Shown: in pieces, positions 57,506-64,000 of the stretch
Numbering within the stretch: position 1 is the first letter of the stretch
How the letters are laid out: each line of letters starts with the position of its first letter
Assembly (NCBI RefSeq): GCF_009617595.1
Contig: NZ_WIXK01000002.1
Span: forward strand, 248,001 to 312,000
DNA: 64,000 bases
Source of the DNA: Tritonibacter aquimaris
GTDB lineage: Bacteria; Pseudomonadota; Alphaproteobacteria; Rhodobacterales; Rhodobacteraceae
Direction of reading: 5' to 3'
Notes under the pieces: generated by a model
What the model was told of the DNA's origin: nothing
Seen by the model: only the letters and a program-made list of their open reading frames with translations
The model's database searches: none
Translations under genes and position numbers: made by a program

Positions 57506-58603
57506 TTAGCGGGGTTCAACCACCGAGGTTTGATCTTTTTCGAGCACTTCGAATTTTTGCACGCGCTCGTTGCATTCGGCAAAAAGTTCGGGCCCTGTTC
57601 CGGTCATCCAAGCCTGAATGCCAAGGGCCGAGATCTCATCATACAGGGCGGCCCGGCGATCCGCATCCAGATGCGCTGCTACCTCATCCAGAAGCAGAAT
57701 AGGCGGCATATCATCGCGTGCTTTTAATGCGCGGGCATTGGCCAGAACAAGCGACACCAGCAGCGCCTTTTGTTCCCCGGTGGAGCAGTCCCGCGCGGGT
57801 AGAGATTTGGTGCGATAAGTCCCCAAAAGATCCGTACGGTGGGGGCCTACCGATGTGCGGCCTGTTGCCAGATCGCGAAACCGGCTTTCTTCGAGCGCAT
57901 CCTGAAAATCTGCCGCTGTGTTTGGCATTGCGGCCTCAGATTGGAGCAGCTCCAGCTCGGCAATGGGAAAAGCGGTTTCTGCCTTTGCCTGGGCCTCATG
58001 CAGGGTATCAACAGCATCCAGACGCGCCTGATGAATAAGATGCCCGGTTTCGGCCATCTGTTTTTCGATCACCGCATACCATCCACCATCGCGGATCTGT
58101 TGCTTCAGCAGTTTGTTGCGTTCCCGCATGGCTTTTGCGTAGGCCAATGTGGCCTCTGCATGGTCTGGCACAAAGCTTAGCGCGACCCGATCAAGAAACC
58201 GCCGCCGCCCCTCAGCATTTTCGATCCAGAGACGGTCCATTGCAGGCACCAACCAGACCACACTGGCAATCTGCCCCAGGGCAATTTGATTGGCGGATTT
58301 ATTGTCGATCCGCACTTGCCGCGCTTGACCGGACTCAGACCAGGTTTCCACCTCATAGAGCTGCTCATTTGCGCGCAGGGTCGCGCTGAGCTTCCAGCCG
58401 GGGCTTTCCGGTCTGCGCGCCATTTCCGAAGCGGAGGCGCGGCGAATACCACGGCCCGGCGAGAACAGCGATACGGCCTCCAGAATATTGGTTTTGCCCG
58501 CGCCGTTGTTGCCAAAAAGGGCTACCGGGCGACCATCCAATTGCAAATTCGCCCGCAGATGCGAGCGAAAATGCGAAAGGTTCAAAGATGTCAGTGCAAG
58601 CAT
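57506..58603 (-). CDS. recF: DNA recombination/replication protein RecF
   Basis: A 365-aa ABC-type ATPase of recombinational repair. Walker A is GNNGAGKTN (about 32-40), and a late signature segment (STGEQKALLVSLVLANA) and Walker B (ILLLDEVAAHLDADRR) are present. It loads RecA at gaps. It follows dnaN by about 60 bp in the same orientation as gyrB, recF, dnaN, dnaA. Confidence 0.95.
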   Translation of the reverse strand: MLALTSLNLSHFRSHLRANLQLDGRPVALFGNNGAGKTNILEAVSLFSPGRGIRRASASEMARRPESPGWKLSATLRANEQLYEVETWSESGQARQVRIDNKSANQIALGQIASVVWLVPAMDRLWIENAEGRRRFLDRVALSFVPDHAEATLAYAKAMRERNKLLKQQIRDGGWYAVIEKQMAETGHLIHQARLDAVDTLHEAQAKAETAFPIAELELLQSEAAMPNTAADFQDALEESRFRDLATGRTSVGPHRTDLLGTYRTKSLPARDCSTGEQKALLVSLVLANARALKARDDMPPILLLDEVAAHLDADRRAALYDEISALGIQAWMTGTGPELFAECNERVQKFEVLEKDQTSVVEPR

Positions 58604-58666
58604 GGCGACAACGGAAGTTCAAATTCCATAAAGGGTGGTTGCGCCAGGTAGATGCGTGATCCCACG

Positions 58667-59788
58667 TTAGACCCGCATTGGCATGACAACATAAACAGCG
58701 CTGTCATCGTTGCCTTCACGCATCAAAGTGGGGTCGCCAGAAGAGTTGAACATGAACACGGCGTTTTCACGATCAACCTGATTGGCAATTTCCAACAGGT
58801 ATTTTGCGTTAAAGCCAATATCCAGATGTTCGTCGCTATAGGCTACGGCGAGCTCTTCTTCAGCGGCGCCGCTGTCTGGTGCGTTTACTGACAGGATCAG
58901 GCGGTCTTCTTCCAGCTGCAGTTTCACGGCACGTGAACGTTCAGACGAGACAGTTGCGACACGGTCAACAGCCTGGGCAAATTCGGTCGCATCCACTTCG
59001 AGGCGTCGTGTGTTGCCCACTGGGATCACGCGGGTGTAATCTGGGAAGGTGCCATCAATCACCTTGGAGGTCAGGGTAATATTGGGGGTGGCAAAGCGCA
59101 CTTTGGTTTCTGACACAGAAACTGCGATATCCATATCGTCGTCGTCCAAGAGCTTGCGCAGCTCGCCCACGGTTTTGCGCGGGACAATCACGCCCGGCAT
59201 CGCCTCGGCACCGCCGGGAAGATCTGCATCAATCCGGGCCAGACGGTGGCCATCGGTTGCAACACAGCGCAGTACACGATCGCCGGTGCTGCCATCGGTG
59301 ATGTGCATATAGACGCCGTTCAGATAGTAACGGGTCTCTTCGGTTGAGATCGCGAACTTTGATTTATCAAACAGGCGGCGCAGAACTGCAGCTTTGGCGG
59401 CAAAGTTTGACTGATATTCAGCGGTAGCCATCACAGGGAAGTCTTCGCGCGGAAGCGTTGCCAGCGAGAAGTTTGAACGCCCTGCTTCAACTGTCAGGCG
59501 GCCAGTGGCCGCGTCAGCGGTCAAAGATACCAGCGCGCCATCCGGGAGCTTGCGCACGATCTCGTGCAGCGTTGTTGCGGCAACGGTTGTTGCACCGGCT
59601 CGTTCAACCTGGGCGTTTGCCCGATCGACAACTTCGATGTCGAGATCGGTGGCCCGAAACTGGACCGTGTCGCCCTCGGCTTCGATCAAAACATTGGCCA
59701 GGATAGGAATAGTGTTGCGACGTTCCACAACGGACTGTGCCTGGGCTACAGCCTTCAGAAGCGTGCCGCGTTCGATACTGATCTTCAT
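58667..59788 (-). CDS. dnaN: DNA polymerase III beta sliding clamp
   Basis: A 373-aa ring clamp. The family begins MKISIERGTLLKAVAQAQSVVERRNTIPILANVLIEA and ends SSGDPTLMREGNDDSAVYVVMPMRV. ATG 59788 was chosen because GGA lies 9 bp upstream. It gives processivity to the replicase. It lies about 230 bp downstream of dnaA in the same orientation, separated by a terminator. Confidence 0.96.
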   Translation of the reverse strand: MKISIERGTLLKAVAQAQSVVERRNTIPILANVLIEAEGDTVQFRATDLDIEVVDRANAQVERAGATTVAATTLHEIVRKLPDGALVSLTADAATGRLTVEAGRSNFSLATLPREDFPVMATAEYQSNFAAKAAVLRRLFDKSKFAISTEETRYYLNGVYMHITDGSTGDRVLRCVATDGHRLARIDADLPGGAEAMPGVIVPRKTVGELRKLLDDDDMDIAVSVSETKVRFATPNITLTSKVIDGTFPDYTRVIPVGNTRRLEVDATEFAQAVDRVATVSSERSRAVKLQLEEDRLILSVNAPDSGAAEEELAVAYSDEHLDIGFNAKYLLEIANQVDRENAVFMFNSSGDPTLMREGNDDSAVYVVMPMRV

Positions 59789-59968
59789 ATCCCTCATTCC
59801 TTTCGTCTGGCTTCACCAGCAACCGGCCGTGACGCCGGGAGGCTACGGTAACCTTTTGCGCCCCTAAGACAAGACCTTATTCGATTTCTCCAATTGTAGA
59901 TGACCAGCGTCAAGGGGCCTCATGGGTAGAAGCGCCGGAAACGTTGCATTGCGGCAGTTTCTGCAACG

Positions 59969-59996
59969 CAAAACGGCCCCGAAACAGGTCGGAGCC
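59969..59996 (-). terminator. Terminator after dnaA
   Basis: On the minus strand an 8-bp stem with one U-G pair (ggctccga / tcggggcc) and a 6-nt loop is followed by GTTTTGC. It lies 30 bp past the dnaA stop, so dnaN probably has its own promoter. Confidence 0.7.
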
Positions 59997-60025
59997 GCCT
60001 ACAATCGCTGTTTTGCCTCTGCGCG

Positions 60026-61462
60026 TTACGCTTCGAGCGCGCGGCGCAGCATTTCGACGTCTTCTGCAATCTGGCCATCAACCAGCTTCAGCTCTTCGAT
60101 CCGCTTTACACCATGCATGACAGTTGTGTGGTCGCGGCCGCCAAAACGGCGCCCGATTTCAGGCAGGCTGCGGCTGGTCAGCTGTTTGCACAGATACATC
60201 GCCACCTGGCGCGGGCGTGCATAAGAACGCAGGCGTTTGGGGCCAATGATGTCTGACATGCGGATGTTGTAATATTCAGAGACTTTGCGCTGGATCTCTT
60301 CGACGGTGATTTTGCGCTCAGAGGCGCGCAAAACATCGGCCAGACAATCCTGGGTCAGTTCCATATCGATTTCACGGCCAACCAATGATGCAAACGCAAA
60401 AAGACGTGTCAGAGCGCCTTCGAGCACGCGAACGTTGGTTGAAATGCGATGCGCCAGGAACTCCAGTACGCCATCTGCAATTTTCAGGTCCGGGAAGCTT
60501 TTGCGATGCTGCTGAACTTTGGTCTGCAGGATGCCGAGGCGCAGTTCATAGTCTGTGGGGTGCAGATCAACGACCAGGCCACACTGAAGGCGCGATTTTA
60601 CACGTTCTTCCAGCTCTTTGATTTCACCCGGAGCGCGATCGGCCGAGATGATGATCTGTTTGTTCTGGTCAACCAGCGCGTTGAAGGTGTGGAAAAACTC
60701 TTCCTGGGTTGAATCTTTGCCTGCGATGAATTGCACATCATCCACCATCAGCACGTCTACAGAACGGAACAGATGTTTGAAATCCATCATCTTGCGTTCG
60801 CGCAGCGCCTGAACAAAGCGGTACATGAACTGTTCCGCAGAAAGATAGAGCACGTTGAGCTCGGGATTGCTGCGTTTCAGCTCCCAGGCGATCGCATGCA
60901 TCAGGTGGGTCTTACCCAGACCCACGCCACCATAAAGAACCAGCGGATTAAACGTAACTGGGCCCGCTTCGGCGACGCGGCGTGCGGCGGCATGGGCCAG
61001 TTCGTTTGGTTTGCCGACAACAAAGGTGTCAAAGGTGAAGCGCGGATCCAGGGGGGCGGCCTGAAGACCTTCGATTGGCTCCTTGGAGAAGCCGGACGTT
61101 TGGGGCGCAGTTTCAGCCGGGGCTGAAACAGGTTCGTCCATCGGCACTTCTACAGAGTCATCATTGTTGTGAATCACTTCAAACAACGGCTTTGAGGCCG
61201 CGCTTGGACGTGAGGGGGAATTCACGGCAACATTAAAGGTCAGGCGCTGAACGCGTTCGCCTGACATATTCAGCTCATGCAGAATCAGATCTGAGAAATT
61301 CTGACCAACATAGTTACCCATAAAATTGGTGGGTACATTAAACACTGCAATCCCGTCTTCGAGATTTCGCAGCTCCAATGGCTCGATCCAGGTTGTAAAG
61401 TTATTCTGCCCAACCGTTTTCAACAAACGCTGTCTGACACTACCCCATTTGTCTATCGTCAT
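60026..61462 (-). CDS. dnaA: Chromosomal replication initiator DnaA
   Basis: A 478-aa initiator. An N-terminal DnaB-interaction domain (about 1-85) and a variable linker (about 86-140) are followed by the AAA+ core with Walker A GGVGLGKTH and Walker B VLMVDDVQF, and the DNA-binding domain IV ends with GGRDHTTVMHGVKRIE. It binds DnaA boxes and melts oriC. The 556-bp region upstream holds a perfect DnaA box and may be its control region or the origin. Confidence 0.97.
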   Translation of the reverse strand: MTIDKWGSVRQRLLKTVGQNNFTTWIEPLELRNLEDGIAVFNVPTNFMGNYVGQNFSDLILHELNMSGERVQRLTFNVAVNSPSRPSAASKPLFEVIHNNDDSVEVPMDEPVSAPAETAPQTSGFSKEPIEGLQAAPLDPRFTFDTFVVGKPNELAHAAARRVAEAGPVTFNPLVLYGGVGLGKTHLMHAIAWELKRSNPELNVLYLSAEQFMYRFVQALRERKMMDFKHLFRSVDVLMVDDVQFIAGKDSTQEEFFHTFNALVDQNKQIIISADRAPGEIKELEERVKSRLQCGLVVDLHPTDYELRLGILQTKVQQHRKSFPDLKIADGVLEFLAHRISTNVRVLEGALTRLFAFASLVGREIDMELTQDCLADVLRASERKITVEEIQRKVSEYYNIRMSDIIGPKRLRSYARPRQVAMYLCKQLTSRSLPEIGRRFGGRDHTTVMHGVKRIEELKLVDGQIAEDVEMLRRALEA

Positions 61463-61491
61463 TATACGCCTCTTGCGTCCCCACGTGCCGC

Positions 61492-61505
61492 GACCCTTAA
61501 GGGTC
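61492..61505. promoter_or_regulatory. 14-bp perfect palindrome upstream of dnaA
   Basis: gacccttaagggtc is a perfect palindrome 30 bp before the dnaA start, in the leader or promoter. It may be an operator or a 5' UTR hairpin. Confidence 0.45.
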
Positions 61506-61889
61506 TTATGTTTCGTTCCAGCTCATTTCACGAGCTTTGAAAAAGACAAAAATCCCCTTGGCAGATGATGTGCTCATCTTACCTGCAGGGAAGCGTCCCT
61601 TCGTCTTTTCCAATGTCCAGCAATTGGTGAATGTTATCACCTTGCAACGATCCACAAGCCGAGTGTCAAAATTTAATCGGTCAAATAACAGCCCATCAAT
61701 GTGCCACAGAAAAGCACAAAGAAAGACAGGAGCGGTCACTGTGTAACCACCTGTTTTCTTACCTAGATTTATCAGAACTCGGTGGAAACCACCTATGGCA
61801 GCTAATCCCCTCAGCAGGTGAATCGCTGAAACATTGGTAGCAATTTAGAGTAGGAGGCAGCAACGAAACTATGATGTTGACTCTGCCTT

Positions 61890-61898
61890 TGTGGATAA
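61890..61898 (-). promoter_or_regulatory. Perfect DnaA box
   Basis: tgtggataa, i.e. TTATCCACA on the minus strand, matches the E. coli-type R1 box exactly. It lies about 430 bp upstream of dnaA, in the gene-free region. Confidence 0.6.
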
Positions 61899-61938
61899 AG
61901 AATCTCTGACGGCTGAGTTAAGGTTTTGAGTGCTTTAG

Positions 61939-61971
61939 AAAAAAAAGAAGCGCCGCAATCTGCGGCGCTTC
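61939..61971 (-). terminator. Terminator of rpsT
   Basis: A perfect 11-bp stem (gaagcgccgca / tgcggcgcttc) with a 3-nt loop is followed by eight T on the minus strand. It lies 48 bp past the rpsT stop. Confidence 0.94.
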
Positions 61972-62018
61972 ACAAAACTGTTGGGTACACGTTCTTGGTT
62001 ACGTGCTCCGAAAAGGAA

Positions 62019-62282
62019 TCAACCCAGCGCTTTTACGCGTGCCGCCAGGCGGGACACTTTCCGGGATGCAGTGTTTTTGTGGTAAACACCTTTGGTCACG
62101 CCGCGCATCAGTTCAGGCTGAGCTGCGCGCAGAGCAGCGACAGCTGCTTCTTTGTCACCAGATTCGATTGCTTCTTCAACGTTACGCAGGAAGGTGCGGA
62201 TGCGCGAACGACGGGCTTTGTTTACGGCAAAGCGGCTTTCGTTCTGACGAGCGCGCTTTTTTGCTTGGGGCGAATTAGCCAT
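62019..62282 (-). CDS. rpsT: 30S ribosomal protein S20
   Basis: An 87-aa basic helical protein that binds 16S rRNA. The N-terminal [31 protein letters not shown] and C-terminal [23 protein letters not shown] are the family pattern. GGAGG lies a few bases before the ATG. It lies between dnaA and an enoyl-CoA hydratase gene, as in other Rhodobacteraceae. Confidence 0.97.
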   Translation of the reverse strand: MANSPQAKKRARQNESRFAVNKARRSRIRTFLRNVEEAIESGDKEAAVAALRAAQPELMRGVTKGVYHKNTASRKVSRLAARVKALG

Positions 62283-62452
62283 TGGAGGACCTCACAGGGT
62301 TTAAATTAATCGGCGCAGTGCCAGACAGCCCCGGGTCATTTCACCGGTGTGATTCTAGCCTGAGCGGGCTGCACGCGCATGTATAGCGGCGGCTTTTATC
62401 CATATGTGCCTTGGGATGCAAGTGCTGATATGAAGGGCGGCTGCGTGCTTTT

Positions 62453-62484
62453 GCCAAAGACCACCATGTTTGACGGTCTTTGGC
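62453..62484. repeat. Perfect inverted repeat downstream of the enoyl-CoA hydratase gene
   Basis: gccaaagacc / ggtctttggc, 10-bp arms around 12 nt, starts 13 bp past the hydratase stop. No T run follows on the minus strand, so it is a hairpin of unknown role. Confidence 0.45.
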
Positions 62485-62496
62485 TGTGTGTTGTGT

Positions 62497-63273
62497 TTAC
62501 TTGTCGCGGAATTGCGCTTCGCGCTTTTCCAAAAAGGCGGCCATGCCTTCTTTTTGGTCTTCGGTCGCAAAAAGCGCGTGGAACAGGCGACGTTCAAACA
62601 ACATGCCTTCGGCCAGCGGCAGCTCATAGCTGCGGTTGACGGCCTCTTTGGTTGCCAAAGTGCTGATCTGTGATTTTTCAGCAATTTTCTGCGCTGCTGC
62701 GGTGGCTTCATCCAGCAATTTCTTGGCTGGGACTACACGCGACACAAGGCCTGAACGTTCCGCTTCTTCCGCATCCATAAAGCGGCCGGTGAGGTTCATA
62801 TCCATCGCTTTGGATTTGCCAACAAATCGTGTGAGACGCTGGCTGCCACCCATGCCCGGCATAACGCCAAGGTTGATTTCTGGCTGGCCAAATTTGGCCG
62901 TATCTGAGGCAATAATGAAATCACACATCATTGCCAGTTCACAGCCGCCACCCAAGGCGTAGCCAGAAACGGCAGCAATGACCGGCTTGCGGATCGCCGC
63001 GATGCGATCGTTTGCCTTGGCGAAAAGGTTCTCGTTGAAGACTTCAACGAATCCTTTGCTCGACATTTCCTTGATGTCGGCGCCTGCTGCAAAGGCTTTC
63101 TCTGAGCCTGTTACAACGATGCAGCGAACCTTTTCGCTGGTGTCTGCATCTTCCAACGCATCACAAAGCTCTTGCAGAAGCTCAGTGTTAAGTGCGTTCA
63201 ACGCCTCGGGGCGGTTCAGTTTAATGAGGCAAACATGGTCCTGCACGTCGACGTTGATCGTCTCATATGCCAT
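62497..63273 (-). CDS. Enoyl-CoA hydratase
   Basis: A 258-aa crotonase-family protein that hydrates 2-enoyl-CoA in beta-oxidation. The CoA-binding and oxyanion segments [11 protein letters not shown] and [19 protein letters not shown] and the active-site region [20 protein letters not shown] (with the two Glu positions of the hydratase) are present, so a hydratase rather than an isomerase is favoured. It lies between rpsT and mutM. Confidence 0.88.
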   Translation of the reverse strand: MAYETINVDVQDHVCLIKLNRPEALNALNTELLQELCDALEDADTSEKVRCIVVTGSEKAFAAGADIKEMSSKGFVEVFNENLFAKANDRIAAIRKPVIAAVSGYALGGGCELAMMCDFIIASDTAKFGQPEINLGVMPGMGGSQRLTRFVGKSKAMDMNLTGRFMDAEEAERSGLVSRVVPAKKLLDEATAAAQKIAEKSQISTLATKEAVNRSYELPLAEGMLFERRLFHALFATEDQKEGMAAFLEKREAQFRDK

Positions 63274-63338
63274 TGGGTTCCGCTTTCGATTGTTCCGTCT
63301 AAGTTGGATTCATTATCACGCATGAGAGACGGATCAAG

Positions 63339-64000
63339 CTATCTTTGACAGCTGCCACAGTAGAAGGTTGAACGACCAGACTGGGTGATCCTTAAGATTT
63401 CGCCTGTGCAACCCTCACGATGGCAGGGTTCTCCTTCGCGCCCATATGCATCAAAGCTATGCTGAAAATATCCAAGCTCTCCATTGGCTTGACGGAAGTC
63501 TTTGAGCGAAGATCCCCCTGCTTTGATCGCGTCTTGCAGGACCTTGCGGATCACCGGGACAAGGCTTGCAACTCGGTCCTTGGAGATCTGGCCAGCCTTG
63601 CGTGTTGGGGAAATGCCGCAACGGAACAGCGCTTCGCATACATAGATATTGCCTAAACCAGCGATGATTCCCTGATCCAAGAGCGCGGATTTGATCGGGG
63701 TGTTTTTCCTTTCGAGCGCAGAGATCAGGTAGGATTCGTTGAATGCATTCCCCAGCGGTTCTGGGCCCAAGACGTTGATGAGTTTGTGATTTTCCAATCC
63801 ATCAGTTGTGATCAGATCCATCGCGCCAAAACGGCGTGGGTCGTTGAAGGTGATGCGTGCGCCATTGTCCATGTCAAAGACAACGTGATCATGTTTGGCT
63901 GCTGCTGGGTGATCGTGCACAAACTGACCCAAGGGATCACCAGAGACCGTCATACGCCCCGACATGCCAAGATGGACAAGCAAGGTTTCACCACGATCCA
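63339..64000 (-). CDS. mutM: Formamidopyrimidine-DNA glycosylase, partial
   Basis: The C-terminal two-thirds of MutM/Fpg, which removes 8-oxoguanine; the start is beyond the right edge. Visible are the H2TH region ([21 protein letters not shown]), [21 protein letters not shown] and the zinc finger CHREGC...YCGSC ending QR. The N-terminal catalytic proline is outside the window. The internal TTG at 63983 is not a start. Confidence 0.92.
   Translation of the reverse strand, partial: DRGETLLVHLGMSGRMTVSGDPLGQFVHDHPAAAKHDHVVFDMDNGARITFNDPRRFGAMDLITTDGLENHKLINVLGPEPLGNAFNESYLISALERKNTPIKSALLDQGIIAGLGNIYVCEALFRCGISPTRKAGQISKDRVASLVPVIRKVLQDAIKAGGSSLKDFRQANGELGYFQHSFDAYGREGEPCHREGCTGEILRITQSGRSTFYCGSCQR

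Larger units (their letters stand above)
61463..62018. other. Gene-free dnaA-rpsT intergenic region
   Basis: 556 bp without a real gene; AT-richer than its surroundings. It holds a 14-bp perfect palindrome just upstream of dnaA, one perfect DnaA box, one 7/9 box (61648-61656), three GANTC sites within 85 bp (61820, 61879, 61900) plus a fourth at 62016, and the rpsT terminator. It is a plausible origin or dnaA control region, not proven. Confidence 0.5.

Noticed and set aside
61926-62309. 127-codon plus-strand frame over rpsT
   Set aside because: Antisense to a clear rpsT, and it spans the rpsT terminator.

Overview
The window is one continuous, gene-dense stretch of chromosome from an alphaproteobacterium of the Rhodobacteraceae (Roseobacter group). 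I infer this from protein resemblance, the petP-petR pair, the fbc-type petABC operon, the flagellar gene order, the dnaA/dnaN/recF/gyrB cluster, RibH2 behind an FMN riboswitch and CtrA/CcrM-like sites. Species is not determined. No insertion sequence, prophage, CRISPR array or rRNA operon was seen. Genes are tightly packed, with many 1-4 nt stop/start overlaps and several GTG or TTG starts.

Left part (1-31 kb) is housekeeping metabolism. It starts inside gltD, then gltB (glutamate synthase), mtgA, a glutathione transferase and queG. Next on the minus strand are msrB-msrA, an HU-type protein and a coupled purine-salvage pair (ade-amn). An ArsC-like reductase, a Rdx/SelW-like protein, an SDR protein and a 4-oxalocrotonate tautomerase follow. 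A minus-strand operon encodes an HDAC-like hydrolase, xseB, ispA and dxs (isoprenoid precursors). Then come petP-petR, ilvE, a DMT exporter, a metal-efflux CDF protein with a divergent MerR regulator, aroC, ribH2 with an FMN riboswitch, a second GST-like gene, petABC (cytochrome bc1), and dapF-mtaB. A tRNA-Lys(TTT) closes this part.

Middle part (31.8-51.5 kb) is a large flagellar cluster in four transcription blocks. They are fliF-fliH-fliN-fliP (minus); fliL-DUF-motE-motA-(801-aa periplasmic protein)-sltF-flhA-fliR-flhB-(coiled-coil ORF) (plus); flgB-flgC-fliE-fliQ-flgF-flgG-flgA-flgH-fliL2 (minus); and fliI (plus). They encode the MS ring, export gate, ATPase, proximal rod, L ring and half of the stator. 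motB, fliG, fliM, hook and filament genes are not here. A CtrA-like site lies between fliF and fliL.

Right part (51.6-64 kb) has a ThDP-dependent decarboxylase-type enzyme with a divergent Lrp/AsnC regulator and an orphan PstB-like ATPase. The replication cluster follows (gyrB, recF, dnaN, dnaA, all minus), then a 556-bp gene-free region with a perfect DnaA box and clustered GANTC sites, rpsT, an enoyl-CoA hydratase, and a mutM cut by the window end.

No clear new defence or mobile system was found. The most interesting unknowns are the 801-aa AMIN/repeat protein and small coiled-coil ORF in the flagellar cluster, the duplicated FliL, the orphan PstB ATPase, and the dnaA upstream region as a possible origin or control region.
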